Assembly (NCBI GenBank): GCA_963921825.1
Contig: OY997588.1
Location: 81,287,043-81,351,042, forward strand
Source of the DNA: Erodium maritimum
Taxonomy: Eukaryota > Streptophyta > Magnoliopsida > Geraniales > Geraniaceae
DNA: 64,000 bases
Direction: 5' to 3'
The notes beneath the pieces are model-generated. The model worked only from the letters and a program-made list of their open reading frames with translations. It was not told where the DNA came from and made no database searches. Shown piece after piece: positions 1 to 12,752 of this stretch (its first letter is position 1; each line of letters opens with the position of its first letter). A program made the translations under genes and the position numbers.

Positions 1-1042
1 TACTTCGCACGAACTTTATCCTCGCGCTCCCAGGTCGACTCTGCTCCGTGGTGCTTCCACTGCACCCGTACCAGTGGGATAGTCCTGCCACGCAAGGCCT
101 GCTCTCGCCTATCTAGGATTCTGACTGGCTGCTCTTCATACGAAACATCCTCAGTTACTTCGATGTTTGTCCACTCAATCACGTGGGAGGGGTCCGCGGT
201 GTACTTTCGCAGTTGGGAAACGTGGAAGTACCATGCTCCCATCCCTCAGCGTCAACACCGCTAGTAATCCTCTCCCGGATCTCTGCTGTCTCGGCATCCT
301 CGACTTGTGCTTCCAGCACACGAGCAACTAGGGTGGGCTGAGCCACCAACAAACACATAGTCATGCCATCTGTGATCTCATCTCCTCCATCATGTCCCAC
401 TCTCGGACTGATATACCGGCCATGCAGTAGACCGACTTCCTACTCAGGGCATCGGCGACAACGTTCGCCTTGCCCGGGTGGTAGAGTAGCTCGAAGTCGT
501 ACTCCTAAAGCAACTCCATCCACCACCTCTGGCGCATGTTCAGGTCACACTGGGAGAAGATATACTTGACACTCTTATGATCCGAAAATACACGGAATCG
601 CTCTCCATACAAGTAGTGTCGCCAGCTCTTCAGAGCGAAGACTACTACTGCCAGCACTAAGTCGTGGGTAGGGTAGTTGCGTTCATGTATCTTCAACTGT
701 CTGGAGCCATAGGCAACCACCTTCCTGGACTGCATCAGCACACATCCCAGTCCTTCACCGGACGCATCACAATACACATCGTATCCGATCCCCCGCTCCG
801 GCACGATCAACACGGGAGCGGTAGTCAAACGAGCCTTCAGCTCGGTAAAGGAATGCTCACACTCATCAGTCCACAGAAACTCGCCCCCCTTGCGCGTCAA
901 GGTAGTCATCGGCGCGTCCAGACGTGAGAGGTCCTGGACGAACCGTCGGTAGTATCCTGCCAATCCTAGGAAGCTACGGATCTCAAATACACTCTTGGGC
1001 CGTGCCCACTTCGAAACCGCGCCAATCTTCGCCGGGTCGACT
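1..1042 (-). pseudogene. E0 pol, C-terminal part (RT end, RNase H, chromodomain)
   Basis: On the minus strand 1-210 translates to a chromodomain-like tail with the motifs SYEEQPV, IPLVRVQW and STWERED, typical of Tekay/Del chromoviruses. The segment 505-963 reads through the RT/RNase H linker (GYYRRFV) and RNase H (VYCDAS, DHKS). A little of the region after RNase H is seen around 180-400. The block joins, across E1, with the RT part beginning at 30562. It is a fossil with several breaks and is not expected to make a working protein. Confidence 0.85.
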
Positions 1043-1047
1043 AGGAT
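1043..1047. other. Target duplication aggat, left of E1
   Basis: The five bases aggat stand immediately before the TGTAAG start of E1's 5' LTR. They are repeated at 30562-30566, directly after the terminal CA of its 3' LTR. Confidence 0.95.
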
Positions 1048-1950
1048 TGTAAGAACCGCCCCCGGTCGATCCTGGTCAAACCAGAGGTTTTCGGCGAAAG
1101 TTGATTTTTGGCTAGAAAAGTCAACCGAGGACTCTGGGAGTCATTCGGAACCTTTCAGGGCCCCAAAAAGCTTAGCCGTCATTACGGTCAGCTTAGTTGG
1201 GCCGTTTCCTTTCGATTGACTGTAATTGTGGAAAAGTCAACTGTCGGGCAATTTCGGGTCAAATATCGATTATTTAAGGACCAAAACTAATTAATTAAAG
1301 GTGCTGAGAATTAATTGGGTTAGAGTTGTCCCCACTATGGACACATATATATAGTGACTTGGATGAGAAGAAACAAGGGCAAAAAGACCCATATGCCCTT
1401 GAAATTGGTCTTGAGGAGCTTTTGGGCATTAAGGGCAATTGGGTCACTACACTATTAGGTTAAAGGGAGCCTTGGGTATGCATTTCAGCCCATTTGGAGA
1501 GAGCTGGCCGAAATTGTGAAGAGAGAGAGAGAGAAGAAGGTCCCATGGAAGCTTGAAAGAGAAGTAAGGGAAAAGAGAAGACTTTTTGCTCATTCCTATC
1601 TCAAATCAGCTCCCAAATCTCTTCTTCTTCATCTATTCCTCATTACCAAGGTGAATATCTAATCTATTTTCATTTCTATTTATTTTGATTCATGGGTTTT
1701 GAAGAAAAATGATGAACAATGGTTGGGTTTTGCAGTTTTGTGTTTGGATGATGAATATTTGGAGAGAAATGATGTTAGATGATTGATTTTGTTGAGTTTT
1801 GTGGAGTTTTGATGGAAACCCATGATTGGTGTTGAAGTAGAGACGTTTAAGGTTCTGTTTTGAAGCTTTGGGAGGTCATCAATGGAGGTTTTTGGGTTAT
1901 TTTCGTGAAAATCGCGGCTGGAGGAAGAAGAAGGCGGAACAATGATGAAC

Positions 1951-2084
1951 CGTCACGGATCCGTGACGGGAACCGTGACGGGAGACGTCACGGCTCCGTG
2001 AGGGAGGCCGTGACGGCGTCAGTCACGGCTCTGTAAGGAGAACCGTGACGGCACAGCCCACGGATCCGTGACCAGATCCGTGGC
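1951..2084 (+). repeat. TCACGG/CCGTGA palindrome array in E1 5' LTR
   Basis: About ten half-sites of TCACGG or its complement CCGTGA alternate here, including the perfect 14-bp palindrome TCACGGATCCGTGA. The TGACG cores resemble as-1 elements bound by plant TGA bZIP factors (known motif). A regulatory role in this LTR is inference. Confidence 0.7.
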
Positions 2085-3219
2085 AGACCTGAATTGAACC
2101 TTTTGGGACCTTGTTGTTGAATTTCGAGTAATTGGAACGGTTATCCATAACCGGATTCTTTTGGGGTTAATTGGGAATGTTTTCCTCGTTAAACCTTTGG
2201 GAATTACTCTTGATTCGCTTTTTGTTTTGTGATCCAAGACTTCGGACCCGAGTTCGGAGGAGGAGGAGACGCTTGGACTTCGTGACAAGACAGGGGGGAA
2301 GCTAGCTAGGTCGTCAGCAGCAAGGAGTTGAGAGTTGATCACTTTTGAGGTAGGGAACGTAGCGAATACCAGTTTGATTATAGAAAGTTACTAGTATGCT
2401 TTTAAGATAATAATAATAACCGGAAAGGTCCTACTTTGCATATATGTTGTGATTCACTAGAATAACCGTTTTCAATTACAATAATAAAAGAAAGAGTCTT
2501 AGTTCGCATATAGGATGTAGCATGTTGTGGCTATGTGTGGGCAAGTGTGTCGTGATTGATGTGCTGTGAATAATTGGTTGTGATATGATCTTGTGAGTGA
2601 TACACCGATGTGTTATGATTGTGGTGAGTGGGCACGGTTGGCATACAGTGGTCGAATTATGGCATTGTGATGCGTGTTATTCTCTTGATGTGTGTTCCAA
2701 GATGAGGTGTGTCCCGTATGATACCTACACTGAGAGAGTATGCCGGTGTAGGGAATCAAGGACTAGGATGGTGTGATCATTGCCCCGATGTTATGTGGTC
2801 CGGGAAGGCGTACGACCGAGGTATGTACCGGTCCGTTATGCTTGAGGCCTCTAGTCTAGGTGACAGGAAGACATCCGACTGATTGTAATGCCGGTCAGGT
2901 ATGTTACCTCGAGTCTCCGTGACGGGAAGATGTCGGGACCGATGCTCTGTGTTCCGGTACGATATAACTGGGACGGGCTGTAATAGCCGGTGATGTTGGG
3001 AACGGTTGTACTATGTTACGTGCTGTTCTGTTGTGTCATCTGTACGTACTGGTTGGCTATGTGAGTTGTTTTATATGTGATTGTGGTCTTGCGAGAGTGA
3101 TTGGTGGTTGGTACTTGTCCCGTGGGCGTTGTTGATAGTTATGCTTTGCTAGTATGCCCTAATTGGACGGTTACTCGTGGTGGTGAACTGATGTTCATAA
3201 CCTTAACTACTTTTCCTAC

Positions 3220-3233
3220 TAAGCAAAAGCTCA
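3220..3233 (+). other. LTR hairpin, E1 5' LTR (loop AAAA)
   Basis: A 5-bp stem closes a four-base loop just upstream of the block CACCCCTTACC, about 280 bp before the LTR end. In this old copy one base of the stem and the loop depart from the form TGAGC-GNRA-GCTCA seen in its partner LTR. Confidence 0.6.
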
Positions 3234-3518
3234 CCCCTTACCTTGTTGAGTTTCAGGTCTTGAGCGGGATTTGTACTAGCTGGATGCTCGATGCTTGGGA
3301 GCTAGCGAGGGTCCTAGGCTAGCTTGTCTAGAGACGTACTATTTATCTTTTACTGAACCCTTTTTACTGTGTGTTTTTACCGAGCGGTTGACTCATGCTG
3401 TTATTTGGAGATTTAAATTATTATTTGAAACTCGTTTTGGTATTAAATCGTTTTATTTATTATTTATTTAAGTTCACATCTCGATTCCAGTCAAAACCGG
3501 ATTTGGGGTGTGACAATT

Positions 3519-3530
3519 TGGTATCAGAGC
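3519..3530 (+). other. E1 primer binding site (initiator Met tRNA)
   Basis: The sequence TGGTATCAGAGC begins three bases after the 5' LTR. It is complementary to the 3' end of plant initiator methionine tRNA, the usual primer of Tekay elements. Confidence 0.92.
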
Positions 3531-4409
3531 CTGGTTACATTTTGAAATCGTTTTTCAAAACCTCGGACCGTACGTCAATTAGGTGGGTAGAGTTGGGTCG
3601 TTAAGTTACCGTGTGTCGGTCACGCAAGTCGGAGATGTCCTACGCGTAGAAACGAGACAGAGAGAGTCTCGGGTTGGTGGTTGTCCGGTCTAAGTACTGT
3701 GTGTCTTTGGTGGACCTTTGTGGTTGGTGTCATTGTGTAGTTGAACTGTTTCCGAGAGTGAACTTGGCCGGGCGGTAAGAGTGAAACTGCCGAGACCAGA
3801 GGTGTGTAGCGGTTGTAACTGGTTGTGTGCCGTGTTTGTGTTGAGTGCTTTGTGCAGTTGTAAATTGGTTGTCCCACATAAGCGGATGGTTAGTATAATT
3901 TACGAACGTGTCATGCCCGATTTTCTGCAGAAACTGAAGTGTATGTATCATCGCGATTCGGCTATAAGGGCCACTGTAGCCGGACATGAATGGGGGTATG
4001 TCAAGTGGTTACAACGTAATTCGGGGACGCCTGAACCGGGTTGTAACGACGCGAGGTCAACGTGAATGTTATGTTAGAAAGAAGACGTGTTAAGAACTTG
4101 AAACTAAGTCCTTGTTGTACATTGTGAAAGTGCTTTGTGGTATAACTGTGGTCTATGTGACTTATGTGTGAAAATGTTGTTGAGTGTGAAACTGTGTGTA
4201 ACCTCACTGTTTGATTATATGATCTATGTGACACACTAGTGTGTGGACTTCTCTACTGTGTGCAATTGTGTGACTATATTATACTGAGTATATTGTTACT
4301 ATGAGTACTAGTGTTGTGGACTGTGAGTAGCGTTAGTTATTCTAAGCGTGTAGTTCTTGTCAAGTTAAGAAACTTAACCTGTGCGTTATCCGTGCAGCGG
4401 GTATACGGT
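3531..4409 (+). other. E1 untranslated leader
   Basis: About 880 bp lie between primer site and gag. Short open frames occur but none resembles a known protein. The stretch is GT-rich on the sense strand and has no tandem array like those in the leaders of E2 and E4. Confidence 0.75.
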
Positions 4410-5600
4410 ATGGCACCGACTTACGTTCCGCGAGGTACTAGGAGACGACCAGCTAGGGGCCGGGGACATCCATCGACTGCTGAGTCGGCAGGGACAACTA
4501 GTGCCCAGGGTGCACCCGCTGAGGGGTACGAGAGGGTTGAGACTACCCAAGCGGCAGCTCTGGAGGAGCTGACCCGCACTGTTCAGGGCTTGGCAGCAGC
4601 CTTTGCCCAGAGAGAGGCTACAGCTCCGAAACCGGAGACTGTGCCTGCTGCCTCTACAACAGCCACCGAGGGACGTAGTCAGGTCGACAGCTTTACGGCT
4701 CAGGCACTGCGAGACTTCCACAGACTGGGTACTACTGTATTTTCCGGTGAGCCAGACCCTGAGGCAACCGAGAGGTGGCTGGAGCGGATCACCCGCAACC
4801 TGGACACGTCTGGGGTACTGAGTGGTAGCCTCCGAGTTTCATTCACAGCTTTCCATCTGGAAGTAGCGGCCTACCACTGGTGGCGGCGCGAGAAGGAGCG
4901 AGTGGGAGATGACTTTGCGTTGTTCGGACAATGTTTTCTTGAGCAATATTTTCCACAGTCGGTACTGGACAACAAGCGTAAGCAGTTCCTAGAGCTGCGA
5001 CATGAGGGACTGTCAGTGTCCAAGTATGAGGTGACGTTCACCTCCTTGTCTCGTTTTTCTTAAGAGATGGCACAGACTGAGGCTCTCCGTTGCCGACGTT
5101 TCAAGGGAGGGCTTTACCCCGCGATCGCTGACCGGGTCGCTGTTTTGAGGACCCAGTTGTTTTTTGACCTGTGGAGCAGGCCTTGACCGTGGAGCGACGA
5201 TTCCATGAGATAGCTAGGGCTCGAGAGGTTAGGCCGAGATCAAGCAACTCTCTGAGGCCATCTGAGTCTCGAGATCCGAGGTGGCAGAGGACCTCGGGAT
5301 CGTTTCAGCCTCAAACATAGTTGAGAGGACCACGACAGGCCGGGTCAGTGGCTTCTATTGGACCCTCTTTGTCAGGACGCACGTGTTACCGATGTGGCGG
5401 CCGGGTCATACGGATCGAGACAGTCCGGGGATCAGCGGACCAATAGACCGTCTGGCGGGCAGACCTGAGGAGAGGTCGAGTGTCGGGCCACCGCTTTGTC
5501 ACCGGTGTGGTCGGCCAGGACACTACGCCTCTAGATGCCCCGATCATTTTTTTGTGGCATCCGCTCCGCGACCAGAGCAGTCGCAGACTGGGTAGTCGCC
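4410..5600 (+). pseudogene. E1 gag
   Basis: The start at 4410 is the first ATG opening the Tekay-type N-terminus MAPTYVPRGTRRRPARG, which matches the starts MARTYVPRG in E4 and MSRTYVPRG in E2. The central retrotransposon gag domain follows (FSGEPDPEATERWLERI, then SFTAFHLEVAAYHWWRRE). A CCHC zinc knuckle of the form CHRCGRPGHYASRCP lies near 5495-5540. Gag forms the particle and packages the RNA. The gene is a fossil with a few breaks. Confidence 0.88.
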
Positions 5601-7054
5601 ACAGTTCTAGCAGCATCAGGCTCAGGCGTAGAGAGCACTGCGATAGGCTGCGAGCGCACTAGCGCCGAGACAGCGAGCTGCGCAGCACGTGGCACTCCCA
5701 CCACCTCCGAGAGGCGGACCCCCGACACATCAGGGCCGAGTATATGCTGTCACCGACTTCCGAGCTGAGGGACGTCACCCCGGCTATGAGGCTACTCAAG
5801 GTACGTGCTTGCTTTATAATTCTTGGGCATCTTTCTTGTTTGATAATGGAGCATCTCATTCTTTCATCTCCTCTTCTTTCGCTGGTATGTTGGTTTGAGG
5901 GTGGAGTCGTTGAGTCGACCTTTATGTCCTGACACCCCTGTTATGAGAGAGGTAGTTTTGAGTACTGTTTGTCGGGCTTGTGAGATCCGAGTGGCTGATT
6001 CCCCGTTTTATGGTGATTTTCTTGTGCTGGACATGACAGCGTTTGACGTGATCTTGGGGATGGACTGGATGACGAAGTATCGGGCGTCGAACGACTGTTA
6101 TCGTCGGCGGGTGACCGTAGTACCGGGTGACACGGTCGTTACTTGTGTCTTGGGCAGTAGGAGCGGCGTACTCTTGTCTGCATTGACCGTGGGAGATGAG
6201 GCGGAGACCGTGCAGAGTAGAGAGCTACCGAGAGTGGTATGCGAGTTCCCAGAGGTCTTCTCAGAGGAGCTGTCGGGCTTACAACCGGCGTGCGAGGTGG
6301 AGTTTAGGATCGACTTGATACCAAGTACGTCGCCAATCTCTATGGCCCCGTATCGGTTTGCACCAGCCGAGTTGGTCGAACTAAAGCGACAACTCGAGGA
6401 GCTCCGAGAGAAGGGATTCATCCAACTGAGTGCTTCGTCGTGGGGAGCACCCGCCCTCTTCGTGAAGAAGAAGGGTGGAGCGTTGAGGATGTGCATCGAC
6501 TATCGGAAGTTGAACCGGGTTACAGTCAAGAACTGTTATCCGATGCCGAGGATCGATGACCTGTTTGATCAGCTGAGAGGAGCGAAGTGCTTCTCGAAGA
6601 TTGATCTTCGATCTGGGTACTATCAGTTGAGGGTTCGGGAGGAGGATGTGGAGAAGACCGCATTTCAGACTTGGTATGGGCACTACGAGTTCTTGGTGAT
6701 GTCGTTCGGGTTGGCGAACGCACCTGCAACGTTCATGGATCTGATGAACGGGATCTTCCGACCCTACCTGGAACAGTTCGTCGTGATGTTCGTGGATGAC
6801 ATTTTGATTTATTCGCCTAGTGAGGAGGCACAAGTGGAGCACCTGAGGACAGTGTTGACATTGTTGCGTACTCACCATCTGTACGGCAACCTGGAGAAGT
6901 GTGAGTTCTGGCTCGCCGAGGTGAAGTTCCTCGGGCATGTTGTGTCCCGAGAGGGTATACTCGTCGATCCAGCGAAGATCGACGCGTTCTCCAAGTGGGC
7001 ACGGCCCAAGAGTGTCTTCGAGATCCGTAGCTTCCTAGGCTTGACAGGGTACTA
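5601..7054 (+). pseudogene. E1 protease and reverse transcriptase, up to the E2 insertion
   Basis: The aspartic protease signature [10 protein letters not shown] lies near 5850. The RT domain follows with [26 protein letters not shown] and the catalytic FVDDILIYS box, the F-V-D-D form usual in this clade. The frame runs into E2 at the RT/RNase H linker (FLGLTGYYR) and the rest resumes at 25803. Broken fossil. Confidence 0.88.
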
Positions 7055-7059
7055 TCGAC
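7055..7059. other. Target duplication tcgac, left of E2
   Basis: The bases tcgac precede the TGTCACG terminus of E2 and recur at 25803-25807, immediately after its other terminus. Confidence 0.95.
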
Positions 7060-7330
7060 TGTCACGCCCCAAATCCGGTTCTTGCCCGGACTCGAGGCAT
7101 GACTAGTAATAAATGATTTAAAAGGCAATAACTCAACAAGAAACTCAAATCCACAAAGATTCGGTTTAAAACATTACTAACCCTCAAGGGGTGTAATAAT
7201 AATCCTCCACAAGGTTTGTTCCAAACAGAAATAAAGTAAAAGCGAAGTCTCTATAGACACCCACACCAAGAAGCTCCCGAGCCTCTACTCCTCAATCAAT
7301 CCTGTAAAAAAAACAATAAATTCATAGGGG

Positions 7331-7344
7331 TGAGCTTGCGCTCA
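7331..7344 (-). other. LTR hairpin, E2 3' LTR (sense loop GCAA)
   Basis: On the minus (sense) strand this reads TGAGC-GCAA-GCTCA, a 5-bp stem with a GNRA-type loop. Confidence 0.65.
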
Positions 7345-7927
7345 GTAGGGAAAACACATATCAAGGTGGACCTTAAACTCAATAAAGTCAATAGAAAAGT
7401 CAACAAGATAGTTCTTAACAAACACGGGTAATATGTAAACCCGCCATTGCCGTGGCACATGAAGTCTCCACCCTCCGATCCACATATGATGTGTCCTCTC
7501 GGATTTTCCCTCAAATCCAGAGGAGACGCATAGCATTGAGGCGACCGGAAACAACCCTTCGGGTCGCTTATCATCGGGATTCTCAGAAACGTATCCAAAG
7601 GATTTCATGTCCTCGGGAACCAAGGTATTGCTCCCATAGGAAGCATACACTTGGGCAATTTAATAATAATCAGTTAATAATTGAGTAATACACTCACACC
7701 GAAACACGAAACAATCCAATCCCAACAACCACCAATTCATTGTCACACATAGCTCACACATCACCAATTCACCACAACACACAGCACACGAATCACATAA
7801 TCACAATACACAAATCACACAATCACAACTTACCGTTCACTTACCAGTCTCGACCCAACGGGGCATCGATCACCTGATTGCACCGCCCGGTACAACCAGT
7901 CATACTCGATGCTCCAAGCAACCATGT

Positions 7928-8063
7928 CTGTCACGGACCTGGTCACGGATCCGTGATGCCAACCCTCACGGTTACCGTCACGGAGCCGTGACGAGTGCCG
8001 TCACGGACTCCCTCACGGAGCCGTAACGTCGCCCGTCACGGGATCTGTCACGGATCCGTGGCG
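7928..8063 (-). repeat. TCACGG palindrome array in E2 3' LTR
   Basis: Alternating TCACGG and CCGTGA half-sites, with the perfect palindrome TCACGGATCCGTGA near both ends. Confidence 0.7.
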
Positions 8064-8986
8064 CACCAGGGCAGTTTCGCCCTTCTTCAACCTCCAGCTC
8101 CTTTTCTCCGAAAAACCACCTTTAAACCCCAAATTTTACCCCTTCCAACTACCAAAATAGTCCAAATCCTTCAATACTCCTCTACCCATGGTAGGAATCA
8201 ACAAATAAGCAAGTTTCTAATGATTTAACAAATCAAAACCAACTTAAAAGCTCCAACAAACTAAGGATTTCTCACAAAAACACAACAAAGCTTCTTATCA
8301 ACAACATCTCCCACCATTTCTACTCAAACCCAACAACATCTAGCAATTTCACCCAAAACCCATGAAAAGAGATGAAGGGAAATGAGGATTAGAGAGTTCT
8401 ATTACCTCTAGAAGAGTGAGATGAAGAAGATGGTACGGATTTTGAGAAGGGATGGCTAGAGGAAGACTTCAAGTGGCCTCATTTTCCTTGTTTCTTCTTC
8501 AAAGCTCCATGGGAGCTCTTATCCCTTACTCCTCCTTCAATTTTCGGCTACACCACAAGAAATGAGTTGGTTTTGCTCTTCCAAACTCAAATAATACCTA
8601 GATGTATCAAATGACTAAAAGCCCTTGAGCTAGAGTCCCGTGTAGAAGCTTTTGGGAGGGTAAAATGGTCCAAGACCACTCCCCTCTCTCCTTTCCAACC
8701 AAAAAGGGACAAGTGTCCAAGTAGGTTATTTAGTTTTCAAAATAATTTCCAGCGCAATAAAATAATGCTTTTAGTCGATAAAAAGTCTCGTTTTGACCAA
8801 AATTGACTTTCTCCAACATTATACTCAAACGAAAGGAATTTCTCCCCTTAAGCCAACCGTGATAATGGTTAAGTCATTTGGGTTCCGGAAAAGTCCTGAG
8901 TGACTTCTTGAGTCATCGGTTGACTTTCCGGTAGCAAGTCAAACTTGCTTTAAAAGCCGCCGGTTCGACCGGGAGCTGGTCTTACA

Positions 8987-9000
8987 ATCAAACCCCCTTA
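8987..9000 (-). other. E2 polypurine tract
   Basis: Minus-strand purine run AAGGGGGTTTGAT directly next to the 3' LTR; this is the expected plus-strand primer of reverse transcription. Confidence 0.8.
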
Positions 9001-9020
9001 AAGAAATTTCGTCCTCGAAA

Positions 9021-12000
9021 TTAAAAACAAGGTACCTCAATGTCGAACAGGTGGGGATACTTCACGCGGATCTCATCCTCGCGCTCCCAAGTGGATCCTG
9101 CTCCTTGATGTCCCCACTGTACTAGTACCAACGGAATCGTCTTGTTCTGCAGGACCTTCTCCTTCGTACCCAGAATCTCGACGGGCTGCTCCTCATAGGT
9201 GACATCATCTGCTACCTCGATGTCTGACCACTCAATGATGTGCGAAGGGTCTGCCATGTACTTCCGTAGTTGGGACACATGGAAAACGTTATGCACGTTC
9301 CCAAGCTGCGGTGGCAAGGCCAACCGATAAGCTACAGCTCCAATCCTCTCTAAGACCTCAAATGGTCTAATAAAATGTGGTGCTAGCTTGCCTCCGCTGC
9401 GTCTAAAGCGCACTAGACCCTTCTTTGGGCTCACCCTCAGAAACACGTGCTCCCCGACCATGAACTCAAGTGGTCTGCGACGCCTGTCTGCGTAGCTCTT
9501 CTGCCGACTCTGCGCGGTCTTCAACTGCTCTCTCATCAACGCGACCTTTTCGGTCGTCTCTCTGACCATGTCTGGTCCAAGTAAGCTCTGGTCCCCAACC
9601 TCAGCCCAACATACCAGCGATCTACAAGGTCTGCCATACAAAGCCTCAAATGGTGCCATACCAATGCTGGACTGGTAACTGTTGTTGTAGGAAAACTCTG
9701 CCAAAGGTAAATGATCCTCCCATGACTCCTGAAAGTCTAGCACACAAGCTCGAAGCATGTCCTCTAGAATTTGAATGGTGCGCTCTGATTGTCCATCTGT
9801 CTCGGGATGGTAAGTTGTACTCAACAGTACCTCAGTGCCCAACGCCTTCTGTAGACTCTTCCGAAACATGGATGTGAAACGAGGGTCTCTATCAGATACC
9901 ACTGACACTGGGACTCCATGTAGACGAACAATCTCCCTGACATACAAACGACCCAACATGTCCACAGACTCAGTCATCCTCATGCCCAGAAAGTGTGCCG
10001 ACTTGGTCAGTCGATCAACCACCACCCAAACAGCATCGTGCCCCTTCGACGACCTAGGTAACCCACACACAAAATCCATAGTCACATGCTCCCACTTCCA
10101 CTCGGAGATCGGTAAAGGCTGCAGCAAGCCTGCGGGACGCCGATGCTCGGCCTTCACCTGTTGGCAGGTGAGGCATCGAGAAACAAAATCTGCAACTGCC
10201 CCACGCATCCCACTCCACCAAAACTGTCGTCGCATGTCTCTATACATCTTGTTGCCACTGGGGTGCACAACCAGACGGGAGTGGTGGCATTCTCGCAATA
10301 CGGTGTCTCTGTACCCACTGGGCACAAATAGTCGTCCTATAAAGCGGATACCCTGATCGGTGCCCATCTCCCAACCCTCGAGCTTGACACCATCAATCAA
10401 TCTCTCCCGAATCCCTACTGCCTCGGCGTCCTCGGTCTGTGCCTCTAGCACTCGAGCAAATAGCGTGGGCTGAGCCACCAAGGCACACAAGGCCATACCC
10501 TCTATGACCTCCTCCAACTCTAGTCTGAATAAGCTCAACTGCTCCAGCATGTCCCACTCTCGGACTGCCATGCTGGCAACGCAATGACTCGACTTCCTGC
10601 TCAAAGCATCGGCGACCACGTTCGCCTTGCCCGGATGATAGAGCAACTCGAAGTCGTACTCCTCAAGTAACTCCATCCATCGCCTTTGGCGCATGTTCAG
10701 ATCGCGCTGCGAGAATATATACTTGAGGCTCTTGTGGTCTGTGAACACCCTGAACTGCTCACCGTACAGATAGTGTCTCCAGCTCTTCAGCGCAAATACC
10801 ACTGCTGCTAGCTCAAGATCATGGGTCGGGTAGTTGCGCTCATGTACCTTCAGCTGCCTCGAGCCGTAGGCAACTACCTTCCCACCCTGCATCAAAACAC
10901 AACCTAGCCCTTCGCTTGAGGCGTCACAATACACGTCATAGCCTACTCCCCGCTCTGGAACAATCAACACTGGAGCGGTAGTCAATCGAGCCTTTAGCTC
11001 GCGGAAAGAGCGCTCACACTCATCCGTCCAAAGGTACTCCGCCCCCTTGCGGGTCAAAGCTGTCATAGGTGCTGCTAGACGCGAGAAATCCCGGACAAAG
11101 CGTCGGTAATAACCGGCCAATCCTAGAAAGCTCCGAATCTCAAATACACTGCTGGGTCTGGCCCACTTTGACACCGCCTCAACCTTGGCCGGATCGACCA
11201 AGATGCCCTGTCGAGATACCACATGCCCGAGGAACTTCAACTCTGTGAGCCAAAATTCGCACTTCTCCAGATTGCCGTACAACTGGTGAGTGCGTAAGAG
11301 TGTCAGAACGGTCCCCAGGTGCTCCTCATGCGCCTCCTCACTGGGCGAGTAGATCAAGATGTCATCGACAAAGACTACTACAAACTGGTCCAGATAGGGT
11401 CTGAAGATGCCATTCATCAAGTCCATAAAGGCGGCCGGCGCGTTCGTCAACCCGAACGGCATCACCAGAAACTCAAAGTGTCCATAACGAGTTCGGAACG
11501 TTGTCTTCTCTACGTCCTCGGCTCGGACCCTCAGCTGGTAGTACCCCGATCGAAGATCGATCTTCGAGAAGTACTTTGCTCCCCTCAGCTGGTCGAATAA
11601 ATCATCAATCCTCGGCATCAGATATCGGTTCTTCACTGTCACCCGGTTCAACTTCCGGTAATCGATGCACATCCTCAAGGCTCCACCCTTCTTCTTCTTC
11701 ACGAAGAGGGCGGGTGCTCCCCACGGAGACACGCTTGGGCGGATGAAACCCTTCTGCTGCAGTTCCTCGAGTTGTCGCTTTAGCTCGACCAACTCGGCTG
11801 GCGCAAACCGATACGGCGTCATCGAGATCGGCGCCGTACCTGGGATCAGATCAATCCTGAACTCCACCTCGTGTGCTGGCGGGAAGCCTGATAGTTCCTC
11901 CGGGAAGACCTCCGGGAACTCACGCACTACCCTCGGTAGCTCCCTGCTACTCTGCGCGATCTCTGCCTCAGATCCCGTAGTCAAGGCGGATAGGAGAACT

Positions 12001-12752
12001 ATGCTCTTGCTACCCAAAACACACGTGATCACCCTGTCACCTGACCTCACTGCCACCTGACGTTGATAGCAATCGATCGTCGCTCGATACCTCGCTAGCC
12101 AGTCCATACCCAGAATTACGTCAAAGGCGTTCATATCAAGAACGAGTAAGTCACCAAGAAAGGGGCAATCTGCCACCCTAATCGCACAGTCTCTACAAAC
12201 GGTGCTCAACACCACCTCACCCGTGGCCGGGGTCTCCAAACAAAGGGGTTGACTCAAAGTGTCCACCCGTAAACCCAAGGAAGAAGCAATAGACGAAGAT
12301 ATGAACGAATGGGAAGCTCCCGTATCAAATAAAAAAGAAGTCAACGCATTATAAAGTAAACACGTACCCTGAGTGGCCTCATGGCCGGCGTACGGCCTCT
12401 CAACCCTGGAATCAGTGACTGCAAAGACTCGGCCCTGCTGTGCCGGTAGTTCTCCTCTCGGTGGTGGGGGAAGTGCCACCTGCTGCCCAGCTCTCGGCTG
12501 GTGCCTCTGACCTGCTGCTCCCGCCGCCTGACGCGGAGCTCTCTGCTGCGGTGCCTGACGTGGTCGGCCAGGTGGTGCAGGGCGAGTCAGAGTCTGCTGG
12601 TGCCTCGGTGCAGGCGCTCTACCAGCTAGCTCAGGGCACGCCCGAATGAAGTGTTCAGATCGACCACACTGATAGCATCCCCTCTGTCCCCCCTGTTGTG
12701 CCAGCTCAGGACACACACGCACGAAGTGGTCGGGGTGCCACACTGATAACAC
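9021..12752 (-). CDS. E2 pol polyprotein (zinc knuckles, protease, RT, RNase H, integrase, chromodomain)
   Basis: A 1243-residue open frame. N-terminal CCHC knuckles ([15 protein letters not shown]) are followed by a protease with [13 protein letters not shown] carries [22 protein letters not shown] and FVDDILIYS, and RNase H carries VYCDASSEG and DHKSLKYI. Integrase has a zinc-binding HHSR...CLTCQQ region and the conserved core, with DRDPRFTS and [11 protein letters not shown]. The last 60 residues form a chromodomain ([22 protein letters not shown]). Tekay elements translate gag and pol as one long frame. The N-terminal end given here is simply where the frame opens and need not be a true start. 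The chromodomain is thought to steer integration to heterochromatin. Host context: inserted in E1 pol on the opposite strand. Confidence 0.9.
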   Translation of the reverse strand: MLSVWHPDHFVRVCPELAQQGGQRGCYQCGRSEHFIRACPELAGRAPAPRHQQTLTRPAPPGRPRQAPQQRAPRQAAGAAGQRHQPRAGQQVALPPPPRGELPAQQGRVFAVTDSRVERPYAGHEATQGTCLLYNALTSFLFDTGASHSFISSSIASSLGLRVDTLSQPLCLETPATGEVVLSTVCRDCAIRVADCPFLGDLLVLDMNAFDVILGMDWLARYRATIDCYQRQVAVRSGDRVITCVLGSKSIVLLSALTTGSEAEIAQSSRELPRVVREFPEVFPEELSGFPPAHEVEFRIDLIPGTAPISMTPYRFAPAELVELKRQLEELQQKGFIRPSVSPWGAPALFVKKKKGGALRMCIDYRKLNRVTVKNRYLMPRIDDLFDQLRGAKYFSKIDLRSGYYQLRVRAEDVEKTTFRTRYGHFEFLVMPFGLTNAPAAFMDLMNGIFRPYLDQFVVVFVDDILIYSPSEEAHEEHLGTVLTLLRTHQLYGNLEKCEFWLTELKFLGHVVSRQGILVDPAKVEAVSKWARPSSVFEIRSFLGLAGYYRRFVRDFSRLAAPMTALTRKGAEYLWTDECERSFRELKARLTTAPVLIVPERGVGYDVYCDASSEGLGCVLMQGGKVVAYGSRQLKVHERNYPTHDLELAAVVFALKSWRHYLYGEQFRVFTDHKSLKYIFSQRDLNMRQRRWMELLEEYDFELLYHPGKANVVADALSRKSSHCVASMAVREWDMLEQLSLFRLELEEVIEGMALCALVAQPTLFARVLEAQTEDAEAVGIRERLIDGVKLEGWEMGTDQGIRFIGRLFVPSGYRDTVLRECHHSRLVVHPSGNKMYRDMRRQFWWSGMRGAVADFVSRCLTCQQVKAEHRRPAGLLQPLPISEWKWEHVTMDFVCGLPRSSKGHDAVWVVVDRLTKSAHFLGMRMTESVDMLGRLYVREIVRLHGVPVSVVSDRDPRFTSMFRKSLQKALGTEVLLSTTYHPETDGQSERTIQILEDMLRACVLDFQESWEDHLPLAEFSYNNSYQSSIGMAPFEALYGRPCRSLVCWAEVGDQSLLGPDMVRETTEKVALMREQLKTAQSRQKSYADRRRRPLEFMVGEHVFLRVSPKKGLVRFRRSGGKLAPHFIRPFEVLERIGAVAYRLALPPQLGNVHNVFHVSQLRKYMADPSHIIEWSDIEVADDVTYEEQPVEILGTKEKVLQNKTIPLVLVQWGHQGAGSTWEREDEIRVKYPHLFDIEVPCF

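Larger units (their letters stand above)
1048..3515 (+). repeat. E1 5' LTR (2468 bp)
   Basis: The LTR starts TGTAAG and ends GTGTGACA. It contains the TCACGG palindrome array at 1951-2084 and the small hairpin at 3220-3233. Its partner at 27925-30561 is about 170 bp longer. E0's 5' LTR starts with nearly the same bases, so E0 and E1 are close subfamilies. Confidence 0.93.
7060..8986 (-). repeat. E2 3' LTR (1927 bp)
   Basis: Bounded by TGTCACG and CTTACA on the plus strand. It is about 0.7 kb shorter than the E4 LTR although the pol genes are very alike. It lacks the segment that E4 holds at about 33310-33980 and the 62-bp repeat units. Confidence 0.93.

Noticed and set aside
1346-1353. TATATATA as TATA box of E1
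   Set aside because: The same place in the 3' LTR and in E0 does not keep the motif, so it is not a supported promoter element.
3519-3530. tRNA gene at the TGGTATCAGAGC sites
   Set aside because: Only the short complement of the tRNA 3' end is present, at primer sites next to LTRs; no cloverleaf.
9650-10356. Plus-strand open frames within E2 and E4 pol
   Set aside because: Shadows of the long minus-strand pol frames.
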